Below are positions 1-10,548 of a stretch of DNA of 64,000 nucleotides, piece after piece. The DNA is from Patella vulgata (taxonomy: Eukaryota; Mollusca; Gastropoda; Patellidae). The first letter of the stretch is position 1, and the number at the start of each line of letters is the position of its first letter. The translations under genes and the position numbers were made by a program. The notes beneath the pieces were generated by a model. It saw only the letters and a list, made by a program, of their open reading frames with translations. It did no database searches and was not told the DNA's origin. The stretch lies in NCBI RefSeq assembly GCF_932274485.2, contig NC_065881.2, forward strand, positions 54,818,702-54,882,701, written 5' to 3'.

Positions 1-10
1 TTGTACTTAC

Positions 11-90
11 TTCCAGTCACCTGGATGAGTAGGAAAAACTTTGCCTGACTGTGTTGTAATGATTGTTCCATCTATATCAAACCCAGCAAT
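11..90 (-). CDS. PNKP: PNKP exon: start of HAD phosphatase domain
   Basis: 80 bases, bounded by aacag/ATTGCTGGG and GACTGGAA/gtaagt. It encodes IAGFDIDGTIITTQSGKV and then FPTHPGDWK, matching the human [20 protein letters not shown] stretch. The phosphatase nucleophile motif DxD is intact. Confidence 0.95.
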
Positions 91-3000
91 CTGTTAGAAA
101 GTAAAGCGAAGATGAAAAATAAATGTTAAGAATACAATATTATATATGCACTGTTAAGGTTGGGAAATGGTACAGTGTGCATGTTCTGTCCTTTCTCTGG
201 ATATATATTGAAACCTGATGTCCTTGAATTAGACATTTCATCAATGTATTTGGGTGAAGGGGGAGGGGGGAGTTATAGTCCAAGATAAACTTAATGTTAT
301 ATTAAAATTTTGTAGCCAAAATATGACTGCTACAGAAAAATAACCTCTAAATTGTAATTACAAGAGTATAATATGTTTTATGTCCAATGACCGAGATAAT
401 GAAATATGAATGTCACATAGCTGGGCAAAAGACATTAAATCCACATTACAAATACAAATATTAGTTTTGACTGAATGATCTCATGTATATAAGAATTGAA
501 GAATGCTAGCTAAGACTTTCTGGACAATTTTAAGAACCAACACCTGCTTTATTTTTTAAAATTCTAATGTTAATTATAATGCAAGTAGCAGCTTACAAAA
601 CCCCCCTCTATAACTATTATTTAAATCAGAGGAGTCAGTTCACCTTTTCTCTTCCCTCAACACCATCTGGTGTATAGATATATAGCTTGTCATGTTGTTT
701 CCATAATAAATGACTTGATATAGAATGTGATGATTTTTTGGTAAAAAATTTAAATTCAATTTTTGGTTTGTTAGGCACGGGTGGTGAATCACTTGCTGCA
801 TCTGTGGAAGTTGGTACTGTATTACTTTTGTTTTCTTTCATTTTTTGTAATTTGTCTGCAACACTTTTCAGATGAGATTCTTCACTTTCTTGGTCAGTTG
901 ATAAATTGTTATTTTTTTCTTTATTGTTTTTCTCATCTTCTTTAGCGCCATTACTGGACTCTACCTCTGATATATTTTCTATATTCTTGATTTCAGCATC
1001 TTTCTTTTTGTTTTTCTCATCAGATTTGAATTCTTGAATAGATTTGTCATCTTTGTTTGAATGTTTCAAGTTTTTATCGTTTGGTTTAGATTGTTTTGAA
1101 TCTTTTAAACCTATTCCATCGTTTTTGGAATGCTTTGTAATTTTCTCATTTAATTTCGGTGTCATAGTTTTGCCTTCAGCTTTGGCATTTTTCAATTCAT
1201 CTATTTTTGTCTGTAGTAAATTAGAAACCTTTGTTGATATTTTAGTTTTCGATAAATATATATCTGTTCCATTATTTTCATCGGTTTTCAGCCTTTTAGT
1301 ATTTTCTGTTCCTATTGATTCTAAACTTTCAGAGCTCGGTCTCTTATGAGAGTTGTTGTGACAAGATCCTTCAGTTTTATCAACATCTTTCTTTTTAATG
1401 TCATGAAAATTAAATTTAATTGTATGCGGATATTCTTCATTTAGAATAAACAAGGTTGACCCAGCTTTTAATTTGGCACTTTCACCTTTAGCCAGTTTAG
1501 TTTGATCAATGGTACAGGAATTACTTCCTAACTGTTTAACATCAACTTCTTGTTTCTTCAAATTAGCTGTCAACTGAACTAAAAAAAAAAGGAAGAAATA
1601 CACAAATACAGTAAGCTTTGTACTAATAATAGTATAAATTTCTTATGCAAGTCTATCACAAGGCAGGTATATATAGACTCGATAGAGTGCCAGTTAATTC
1701 ATCCACCAGCAAACTCGTCCACAGTCAACTCATCCACTACAATTGGTTAAGTCATCCACAAGGTATTAGTTATGTCGTCCACAACTAATAGTTGACTAGT
1801 ACACACAGTAATTGTATGGAATAATTAAGTTTTACTTATCAGTTGTTTTAAAATTGTTTTATTAATTTTTTACCTGATGATGGCCAATTGATTGGCAAAT
1901 TTTACAATTTTCCACAAGCAAACTCAATCCCAGTTTACTCATCCACAACCATTGTTTAAGTCGTCAAATACATTTTACTCATCGGTTGTTTATTTACCCA
2001 ATGATGGCCGAGATTAGTTCAACTATCTTTTGTAATAAAGCAGCCCTGTAGTCTGTAGTGTTTGTTGATTGGCAAATTTTACAATCACATTGACAGAATC
2101 ACTCACCTTAAGGCATCACATAATTTTGTTATCCATGTCCATGAAGCCCCTGCATTTTCGCGCTAAATTTAACCTTAGTTAGTTACTATGTCTGTAGTAT
2201 GCAATGCCTTATATGGCATTGAACCGTATGGTAATCGAATTCACAAGCATTGATTAGCAGAGAAATGATAGCGATCTATTACTATGCAGTCATCGGAAAA
2301 TTCCATATTCGCCATGAATTTCAAATGGAGTCGCTACAAAAGTTGTTCTTTGTGTATATAAATGGTAATTATTATATACATGTATAGCTAGTAATAATGA
2401 ATATATTGACAAGTGAATGGCACCGTTTGTATTTCTGTGCTTTTAGCGAATAATTTGGGATATCAGTCAGTTAGACATATGCAAGAGCTAGATCTGCCTA
2501 TTGCAGTCTTTCCTTAGGCCTGAAATATTATCTAAATTATTAATTAATTAACTTATCGAGACCATAATCAACTCTCCATGCCATCGCTAGCCTGCGATAT
2601 TTAGCGGATTGGAATACATTTTGTGAAGGATGATTAAACGTAAAAATTGATATTCGAGACTTTAATAATGATGATCGAGGCTAGCCTAAAATTCAAAGCG
2701 TGGAGCAATTTGACTGGAATTTTGAACATATTCTATTTACGTTATCTATTTTTTTAACTATTATAGCAAGAACTGTCAACTTTTTATCTAATATCCCATA
2801 ATGCCCCTTTAAGTATTGGCCATTTTATGAAATACCAGCAAGTTCATGGGGGTTATCAAAATTACCAGTAAATGCGCTAATTGCTTGGATTATCCTCATT
2901 TGTCACATGGCCTATTTTCACATAGGCAACTTACTGGATCTAGTCCCTATGAATATTCAGCTTGTATATTTACGGGATAATCAAATTTACCATTAACTGT

Positions 3001-5318
3001 GACAGGATACATTGTATTTCTAATGCATTTTTTTTTATTCATTTGCCACCCAGGCTACCGTGCAGGGAATTTTGGGGGTCCAGTAACAAACATAAGTCGC
3101 CATGGATTGGGTATGTAGACCAGTCAACTGATGCCATGTGGACGATTCAACCAATGCTGTGTGGACGACTCAACCAATGTATTTTGATATTTATGGACGA
3201 CTTAACTAGACTTTTCATGTGGACAGGTTAACTGGCATTCTACTAATAATATTATACACGAAACTTATAGGTCCATCTATAATCATTCCATTCATACATA
3301 GGTTAGTTACAGTATTGATGTTTCACCATAACTCATATTATTTTGGTTTTAGAAAGGGTTACAGTTGTCAGGATATTCTAATAAAAATCATTTAGGATTT
3401 GCGGAAAGCTTTGGATGACAATCTCTGTAGCTGCTATTCTCATGGATCTACCCAAGACTTTTGACTGCATGTTGCTCATGTCCTTTTGTTATTACTTAAA
3501 TTAAAGAGCTACGGTTTATCGAGCAATGCACTAGATTTTTTAAGAAGTTATTTGAGTACCGGTAATAGAAAACAGTATGTAAGAATTGGAACAGTTTGTA
3601 GTTCTTTCTTAGAAATTTTAAAATGATATTTTTACTTTTATTGAAAAAAGCGAACTTTACAATTATGCAGATGATAATACCCTTTCATTTTCTCATAGGC
3701 TTCTTCATCTCATGACCTTAAATGCTGTGTATAAATTTAAAGTCAATCGGATATTAACTTTAGCCTCTAGAGCGTCCACAAGATTTTTCAAAGTGATCAA
3801 GGGCCATAACTCTGGCAGTAATTATCGGAAATTGCTGAAAATCAATAGGCTTCTTCGTCTCATGACCTTAAACACTGTGTATAAATTTAAAGTCAATCGG
3901 ATATTAACTTTAGCCTCTGAAATGAAATTGGGTTTAACGTCTTACTGTTCTGTTCCGAACGGAGCTAATGAAGACGGGCATACGCCATACAGTGTGCTAT
4001 GAGGGGAAATTTTGCCCGGACAGTGGCACTACGGCATACTCTTATATCAAATTCCAACTGTCAAGGGATCTTTTAAGCGCACGCCAATGTGTACACAGGA
4101 CCTGAGACCTCATTTTTTTGTCCCATCCGAACGACTAGACAGCTGTCCTTGCCAGGCCCTCCGTCCTGCATCACTGACAAGGGGGAACCATGCTGGAAAA
4201 TCTGGATGAACTTTCTCGGCCAATGCAGGGATCGAACACCCGACCTCCAGGCTAGCGAGCCAGCGTCTACCCACTTAGCCACCGTGACCCCCAATTTCAG
4301 CCTTGTGGACGCTGGAAGGACAGGGGCTACGACAATATACGACCACATTTCAATGTGGGTGTATAAAAATCCTAATTTATCCATAGATAAACGAAGACAG
4401 TAATTTATTCGTGAATTTTACTGATGTGACATTCAAACTGGTACGGGAATAAAAATGGAAAATTTCCGGAAAGGTGTACAATGTATCTAAAACTTTCAGA
4501 AGGATGTACAGTGTAGGCCTACCTATTTGTCGTTATTTTTTGTGGTAATCACACATATTAGCCTATCCAGAATATGACATTCTCCATAACAAATTACCAA
4601 GTAACCAAGAATTATTTTTGTTGAAGTCTGGAATGGGAGCTCATAAATTATAATTACCCTATTTTCTACCTGGATGTCATTTTGGCCCAATTCTGGCAGG
4701 TTAATTTCAAAATGGATTAAAAACCTTGGTTCTTCACTCATTCATTTTATTACTGATTATTTTGGTATGCGGCCTATTGTTCATGTGAAGTGAATTTGCG
4801 TGAATAAATTTAACCACGCGCCGTACTCGCACTCAGAAGTTTAATTTTGCATGAGTGCTTCATTACTCACCATCGGCATCATTTTCTTCCTGGCAAGCCC
4901 TGATATTACAACGAATTGCAACCAAAAGCATACATTATTGGGTGTTATTTTGGAGTTACTGGGTGTTATTTGGGAGTTATTGGGTAATTCGATAGCCTAC
5001 TACTAGTACTTGACTAGTCCAGTTCAGGTCAAGGAATGTAGCCACAGAGAAGCTCTGGTGTTCATTCTGTAAATACACCCTACTGCAAAAATATATGTCG
5101 TTCTGAAATTCATCATTCATTATATAGGAGGGTCTATTTCATCGACGAAATAAACCTAATATAGACCTGAACCTATATAAATTAATACCTTGATGTCTCG
5201 AGCATCTTGCATCTTTTATTTTTGTGGCAGGACTTCTGCCAATCATAACAGCTTCGCCATCCGGTAGTTCAATAGGATCGTGAGAATTTTTCAAACAGAT
5301 AAGTTCACAACTTTTCAT
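11..5318 (-). CDS. PNKP: PNKP, bifunctional polynucleotide phosphatase/kinase (5' part, three exons)
   Basis: PNKP restores ligatable DNA ends by removing 3' phosphates and phosphorylating 5' hydroxyls in single-strand-break repair and end joining, in the nucleus. Exons on the minus strand are 5316-5318 (ATG) to 5189, 1578-644 and 90-11. Splice phases agree (CAAG/gtatta, then AAAAG/gtgaac, then GAA/gtaagt). Residues 1-95 form an FHA domain with the GR and CSR arginines expected to bind phosphothreonine (R28, R41) and a KQLGSNS strand. Residues about 100-345 are a Lys/Ser/Glu-rich linker with possible nuclear signals (HKRPSS, KRLK). Residues 356-381 begin the HAD phosphatase with FDIDGT (D360, D362). 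I chose M at 5318 because an acceptor-like aacag lies just before it, implying a 5' UTR exon upstream. The kinase half lies off the left edge. The linker is much longer than in the human enzyme. Confidence 0.93.
644..1578 (-). CDS. PNKP: PNKP exon: end of FHA domain and long charged linker
   Basis: 935 bases, acceptor tttttttttag and donor AAAAG/gtgaac. It opens with VQLTANLKKQEVDVKQLGSNS, the second half of the FHA fold, passes through about 240 low-complexity Lys/Glu/Ser residues, and ends LYIYTPDGVEGREK, aligning with the human segment just before the phosphatase motif. Confidence 0.93.
1683..3242. mobile_element. TIR element with repeated GTCGTCCAC-like subterminal motif
   Basis: The ends are inverted: TAGAGTGCCAGTTAA at the left and TTAACTGGCATTCTA at the right. 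Inside each end the motif (A/G)(C/T)TC(A/G)TCCAC recurs four to five times, alternating with CAACCAAT-type spacers, as transposase-binding repeats often do. No transposase is visible, so it is non-autonomous. It lies in the large PNKP intron. Confidence 0.65.
2478..2815. repeat. Fragment of the ACATTATG/CCCTTTAA MITE family
   Basis: It carries CTGCCTATTGCAG, CTTTCCTTAGGCCTGAAAT and, near its right end, CTAATATCCCATAATGCCCC. The same blocks recur at 43435-43740, 55352-56070 and 57920-57974. It sits inside the TIR element 1683-3242. Confidence 0.55.
3345..3690 (+). mobile_element. LINE reverse-transcriptase fragment
   Basis: The plus strand reads GFRKGYSCQDILIKII, later LSSNALDFLRSYLS and RKQYVRIGTVCSSFLEI, and finally the catalytic YADDNT motif at about 3664. 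These are the order and motifs of a non-LTR retrotransposon polymerase. The reading frame changes several times, including a stop after KII and a shift in the LSKAFD region, and both ends of the gene are missing. It is a dead 5'- and 3'-truncated copy. Confidence 0.8.
3697..3919. repeat. Direct duplication of a 150-base unit
   Basis: AGGCTTCTTC(A/G)TCTCATGACC starts at 3697 and 3847. Between the copies is GATCAAGGGCCATAACTCTGG, a string that recurs at 16771. The second copy is cut off by the SINE at 3920. Confidence 0.7.
3920..4292 (-). mobile_element. tRNA-derived SINE, nearly full length
   Basis: Read on the minus strand it starts GGGGGTCACGGTGGCTAAGT (A box) and carries GTGTTCGATCCC (B box). 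A body with TGGCGTGTACA-type and CTGTCCGGGCAAAATTT-type blocks follows, and it ends ACGTTAAACCCAATTTCATTTC. It is followed at 4335 by a short palindrome, CCACATTTCAATGTGG. Confidence 0.85.
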
Positions 5319-5320
5319 AT
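5189..5320 (-). CDS. PNKP: PNKP first coding exon: FHA domain N-terminal half
   Basis: Acceptor gttaacag ends at 5321 and the donor is CAAG/gtatta. The ATG at 5318 starts MKSCELICLKN, followed by IELPDGEAVMIGRSPATKI and the CSRHQ motif of the PNKP FHA domain. A longer in-frame start (5336) exists, but it lies across the acceptor. Confidence 0.9.
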
Positions 5321-5339
5321 CTGTTAACCAAATCAACCA

Positions 5340-5729
5340 ACAAACAATATAAATGACCCTTAAAAATAAAAGATTTTCACCAATTTTCGTTACTTTAGCT
5401 TTAGTTTAGCGCCTTGAAGAACACACAAGAATTCAGATAGGGAAGATAACTATAAATTTCAAGTATGGAGTCGAGATTAGCCAGACCTTACACATGCACG
5501 CTTTTCATTAAGTCAAGTAAAAACAGTACAACCATAGAACTGTACTATACGATCTATGGTACAACATAAGTTCTAGTGAGCTTTTAAAATCGACTATTTT
5601 ATACAGTCGTATATTAAATATATACAGATGGCAACATGCCAAATGATAGGCCTATAAATTGTAGTTATCCCCCCTCTCTCTATCTCGCTCTCCTGTCACT
5701 CATTGGCTTTGTCATTGTCCTGCACTAAG
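5340..5729. other. PNKP upstream region
   Basis: No second gene is visible. The PNKP 5' UTR exon and promoter are expected here on the minus strand, but I could not place them. Confidence 0.3.
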
Positions 5730-5974
5730 AAATGAAATGAAATGAATGGGGTTTAACGTCCTACTGTTTTGCTCCGAACTGGGCTAATGAAGACGGGCAT
5801 ACGCCATACAGTGTGCTATGAGGGAAATTTTGCCCGGACAGCGGCACTACGGCCTATACTCTTATATCGAATTCCAACTGCCAAGGGATCTTTTACGTGC
5901 ACGCCAATGTGTACACGGGACCTCGGATTTTCGTCTCATCCGAATGACTAGACAGCTGTCCTTGTCAGGCCCTG
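5730..5974 (-). mobile_element. SINE, truncated (tRNA head missing)
   Basis: AAATGAAATGAATGGGGTTTAACG begins the copy and the body ends at CTTGTCAGGCCCTG. The A and B boxes are absent, so it is a 5'-truncated insertion. Confidence 0.85.
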
Positions 5975-7209
5975 TACTAAGACTATTACTGTTTTATGCC
6001 ATCATGGATCGTATTACCATGGTATTACAGTTCTATGATGCCATTCCTAAAAAAAATATCCGTCAGTCTTATTAAATAATTACTTGAACTTGAACTATAC
6101 ATAATACATAATCATAATCAATAGTGATATAATATAATCAACATATTTAAAGTACGGTTGCTAAGTCTAGTCTAACTCAATATCATCCAAAATCTTCAAC
6201 ATTGAAAACACGATTTATTTGTCGGTTTAAATCAACATTGATGTTGTGATCTTACCGGAAAATGATGGGCTTTTGATATCCAATATTTAAGACAAAATAA
6301 ACATTTTACCATTGGTACACGAATCGTGTACCATAATGCGCTTCAGCCCCAGTTGTATCAAGAGACTCGAGGGACGAGGCTAGACACATTGCACCAAATC
6401 AAACGGCATATGTAGACTGGAATAACCAGACGCTAGAAATTTGCACTCGCTTGAGACTGCTGGCTTATTTCGCCGAATATAACTGATTTGAAATTGGAGT
6501 AAAAACGGAAACCATTGAATGTAAATCAGTTTATATACATTCATATTACAGTATTATATGCGTTGCGACCCACTTTTGTCAATTCCTAGGTCCTAAATGT
6601 TAGCGATTTAGCTCCTTTAAACAAAATTTCGTCGTTGAGTATTAAAAACAGAAGAAGAATAAACTAAGAGTAAGAATAAAAATAAAACAAAAATAATACC
6701 CCCACCCCCACCAAAAAAAAAGAAAAAAAACATATTTATCAATCAGGATCACATTTATTTATGTAGTTAACTACATTAAATAAATCAACATGACATAACT
6801 TTCTTCCCACCAAGCTGGCACTCCCCTATTGGATTCGGAACCAATTTAACACAGTCACAGGTCTACGTCTATACCAGTGAAAATACAAAAGATTTTAAAA
6901 ATTTGTATCAGCAGCACAGCAAAATTATTATTCATATCAAACTGTATTGTTCATGTATTTATGATTTATATTTTAATCCCACGCTTATTATTTATATGCC
7001 ATTAAACAACATTTCATTTCATTTATTATTTATACACAATCCTGATAAATTAAAATATGCAACAGGTACAAATATATTTTCTTCCCAAGTTGGCACTCCC
7101 CTAGGTACCAAAATGCAGGGCTATCATACTACTGAAAATACCAAAGATTTTAAAAAATTATATCAAGGAAAAGCTTATATACATGTACATATAGCCAGCA
7201 CTGCAAATG
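5975..7209. other. Gene-free stretch
   Basis: AT-rich sequence without coding signature. It includes a purine-rich tract (6650-6730) and two similar blocks at about 6815-6910 and 7080-7160 (AAGCTGGCACTCCCCTA / AAGTTGGCACTCCCCTA, then GAAAATAC..AAAGATTTTAAAAA), so a local ~265-base direct duplication is likely. Confidence 0.4.
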
Positions 7210-7581
7210 AAATGAAATGAAATGGGGTTTAATGTCCTACTGTTTTGCTCCAAACCGGGCTAATGAAGACTGGCATACGTCATAGTGTGCTATGAGGGAA
7301 ATTTTGTCAGGACAGTGGCACTACAGCCTACTCTTATATCGAATTCCAACTGTCAAGGGATCATTTACGTGCACGCCAATATGTGTACACGGGACCTCAG
7401 TTTTTGGTCCCATCCGACCAACTAGACAGCTGTCCTTGTCAGGCCCTCCATCCTGCATCACTGACAAGGGGGAACCATGTCGGAAAATCTGGATGAACTT
7501 TCTCGGCTAATGCAGGGATCGAACATCCGACCTCCAGGCTAGCGAGCCAGCATCTTATCACATAGCCACCGTGACCCCCGC
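7210..7581 (-). mobile_element. tRNA-derived SINE, full length
   Basis: It has an ATTTC-repeat tail on the left, the body, then B box and A box on the right (GATCGAACATCCGACC...AGCCACCGTGACCCC). CAGCACTGCAA before and CAGCACAGCAA after look like the target-site duplication. Confidence 0.85.
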
Positions 7582-7975
7582 AGCACAGCAATATTATTCA
7601 CACCGAACTGTATGGTTTATGTTTTTATGATTTATTAATGTATATATTTTAATCTCACATTCTCACACAATTATCATTCATACACAATCCTGAAAAATTA
7701 AATTAATACCTTTATGTAGGCCTAACAGGTATAAATATATTTTCTTCCCAAGCAATTAAAATGGACTGTATTCATTCAATTTTCAAAAATTACATCTTCA
7801 TTTTAAATTACACTTATAAATCTAATATTACACACTAAACGACAAGCAACATTTTCTTTTGTCAAAGTCAGTTGGTTGAAGTATTAACTGTGGTCTGTAC
7901 CCATTTTAGATCACAAATTTAGTGTTTATTGAGCGTATATGCCCGTATATGACAATTTCAATAAACCAGCGGTTG
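7582..7975. other. Gene-free stretch
   Basis: AT-rich, no coding signature. A block at 7600-7760 resembles the sequence flanking the SINE at 6950-7090 (CCTGA(T/A)AAATTAAA, ACAGGTA(C/T)AAATATATTTTC), so it is probably the continuation of that duplicated region. Confidence 0.35.
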
Positions 7976-8591
7976 CCAGGCAAGATACATCCACATTTTG
8001 CCAGAGATGGATAGAGAACAAGCTGGGACCATAACCCAGAAAGTTACAGTCTAAAATGCGCAAATGTCAAAGGAACTGAGGTATTTTAATTGGGATATAA
8101 AGATATATTTTAAGTTTCATCGGATAAAAATTGTGACCTCAAGAGGGTCCACAACCTTCTTATTACATACTTTTACACAATTTGCAAACAAAGCGCGGGC
8201 ATCTTGTCGGGGAGTTTAATTTCGATTTTCCCGAAATATGAATTCAACTTTCATTAAGGTAGAAAGGTGATATATTTCAACAGTTTTTAAAAGCTAAAAA
8301 AACGCGATTTTTCATACAATCAGGGGCCATAATTGAAGGTTAAAGTCTGATATATGCACAAATATCGAAACGAAACAAGATCTTGGGTTAAAAACATACA
8401 TAAAAATCAGGTCAAAATTATCGTCTCTAGAGGGTCCACAACCTTCATATACATGTACCATCCATTTTATCCGGCAGTTTTGGTCTGATTTTCACAAAAT
8501 TCAAACTCAACCATATGGTGTAATGGTGATATATTCAAACGTTTTTTTTTATATCAGATAAAAATTTTGACCTCTATAGAGGGACCACATT
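7976..8591 (+). repeat. CTAGAGG-type tandem repeat element (left end present)
   Basis: It begins with the family end GGCAAGATACATCCACATTTT...GATAGAGAACAAG. About two units follow with the landmarks CATAACCCAGAAAGTTA, TTTCATCGGATAAAAATTGTGACC and GGCCAT..TTGTCGG. The family unit is about 305-325 bases. No coding capacity. Confidence 0.75.
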
Positions 8592-9122
8592 ACAAAATGG
8601 AAGGAACATCGTTGGAAGTCGTCGAAAATCATCCATACCTAGGAGTAGAACACTGATATACAACTTACATATAGACATCATATATAACCTCAAAAGCCTC
8701 AATAGTCTTAGGATTCCTGAAACATAATCTTAGACACTGTCCAAAAAACGTGAAAGAGCATGCCTACCAAACATTAGTACGACCGAATATCGAGTATAGT
8801 TCAACAATTTGGAACCCGCAGCAGAACCCTAGTAGTGTTACACTTATGATACAGCAGCTTAACTGGCCATCCCTGGAACAATGCAGACAATATTTGGACT
8901 TAGTACTTATGTACAATGTTGTACATAGCCTGGTAGCAGTACCAACGTCTATATACTACAAGATCCATCAGTTCGTCACAGCAGAAAGTTTATACCATAC
9001 CACTGTAAAATTAATGTGTATCAACACTCATTTTCCCCATGCGTAATCGTTCATTGGAATCGTATATCGGACCAAGTTCTCCAGCTGGTTGCACTAGAAG
9101 TTTTAAGGAAGTTTTGCAGTCG
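8592..9122 (+). mobile_element. LINE reverse-transcriptase C-terminal fragment
   Basis: Frames in order read LEVVENHPYLGV, KASIVLGFLKHNLRHCPK, VKEHAYQTLVRPNIEYSS and TIWNPQQN, then LNWPSLEQCRQYLDLVLMY. This is the thumb region and downstream part of a CR1/Jockey-like LINE polymerase. Stops and a frameshift separate the first two pieces; the last open stretch is 8750-9046. It interrupts the tandem repeat family, which resumes at 9796. Confidence 0.8.
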
Positions 9123-9124
9123 GA

Positions 9125-9291
9125 AATGAAATGAAATGAAATGGGGTTTAACGTCCTACTGTTCTGCTCTTATGCTGGGCTAATGAAGACGGGCATACGC
9201 CATAGTGTGCTATGAGGGAAATTTTGCACGGGCAGCGGCACTATCGCCTACTCTTATATCGATTTCCAACTGCCAAGGGATCTTTTACATT
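9125..9291 (-). mobile_element. SINE, truncated
   Basis: A tail of AAATG repeats, then GGGGTTTAACGTCC and the body to GGGATCTTTTACAT, where it changes into a different SINE family. Confidence 0.8.
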
Positions 9292-9457
9292 CCCTAGTAG
9301 GACACAAACTAGGTCATTTCGGGACTGGTTCAATTTTATTTCAATAATTCGCTTGTACAAGGCTGGACAGGCGACCCTACTCCTTGTCACATACAACCGG
9401 GGAATCGAAACCACGCCAGTTGACTCAATGACAGACCTTATGATACAGCACTGACAT
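9292..9457 (-). mobile_element. Second SINE family (ACACAAACTAGGTC type)
   Basis: ACACAAACTAGGTCATTTCGG, then GGTTCAATTTTATTTCAATAA and, at its right, CGGGGAATCGAAACCACGCC. The reverse complement of the last holds a tRNA-like B box (GGTTTCGATTCC). Related copies lie at 41278 and 56588. Confidence 0.7.
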
Positions 9458-9610
9458 TGTACATTCACCAAAAAAAATAGGGATCATCCTTAGGGTATAT
9501 GAAATCTGTTAAGAATTGTGGCCTGTAGGCGAAACACACACACAAAATTGGGTGTGGCTCTGTCCTAGGGAATCGGACATGCACCAAAAATGACAGAGGT
9601 CATCCTTAGG

Positions 9611-9795
9611 AAATGAAATGAAATGAAATGGGTTTTAACGTCCTACGGTTCTGCTCCGACTGGGTAAATAAACGGATGTACGCCATACAGTGTGCAATGA
9701 GGGAAATTTTGAATATTCCAACAGCAAAGGGATCTTTTACATGCACACCAATGTATAAACGGGACCTCAGTTTTCCATCCCATTCGAACGACTGA
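9611..9795 (-). mobile_element. SINE, truncated
   Basis: AAATGAAATGAAATGGGTTTTAACG to CCCATTCGAACGACTGAGA; the tRNA head is missing and the middle has a small deletion. Confidence 0.8.
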
Positions 9796-10300
9796 GATAT
9801 CTGGGATATAAACATAAATTTCAAGTTTCATCAAAATCGGATAATATCAGAGATATTTGGGATATAAAGATATATTTTAAGTTTCATCAAAATTGGATAG
9901 AAATTGTGACCTCTAAAAGGTTCACAACCTTCGTATTACATACTTTTACACAATTTGTGTACAAAGAGCGGCCATTTTGTCGGGCAGTTTAGTTTCGCTT
10001 TTCCCGAAATTCGAAATTCAGCCTTCATTATGGTGAAATGGTGATATACTTAAACATTTTTTAAAATCGGATAAAAATTGTGACCTCCAGAGAATCCACA
10101 ATCTAAAAAACACGATTTTTCGTACAATCAGGGGCCATAATCCAGGAAGTTATGGTCTGATATGCGCAAATAGCTAAAAGAACCAAGATCTTTGGGACAT
10201 AAACATATATTTGAAGTTTCATCAAAATCTGATAACAACTGTGACTTCTTAGAGGGTCCACAACCTTGGTATGCCATACTTTTACACTTTCAGGCAAAAC
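9796..10300 (+). repeat. CTAGAGG-type tandem repeat, continued
   Basis: Repeats of GGATATAAA(G/C)ATA..TTTAAGTTTCATCAAAAT, AATTGTGACCTCTA, CACAACCTTCGTATTACATA and GGGGCCATAATCCAGGAAGTTA. Same orientation as 7976-8591. Confidence 0.7.
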
Positions 10301-10548
10301 TTCTCTAATACAAATGAACAGGCTGGATTTATGCATGTTTTATTTTGAACATTATATATCTAAAAAAAATTAAAATATGGCATTATCTTCATTTTTACAA
10401 GATAGACAATTACAAAATGCTTGCAGGTGAATTTCACTATAGTATAACTGAAGAAAAAATAAACTATAAAAATAAAACTTCAGCATTCAATGCATGGATG
10501 TGTGTGTTCAAATTGTGTAGGCTATCTTCAAGACAGTGGATAGACCTG
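10301..10548. other. Gene-free stretch
   Basis: AT-rich sequence; nothing recognised. Confidence 0.3.

Noticed and set aside
1044-1349. 101-residue plus-strand frame
   Set aside because: It is antisense to the PNKP linker exon.
3345-3690. Retroviral polymerase
   Set aside because: The motif order and the YADDNT setting fit a non-LTR LINE; there are no LTRs, gag or envelope parts nearby.
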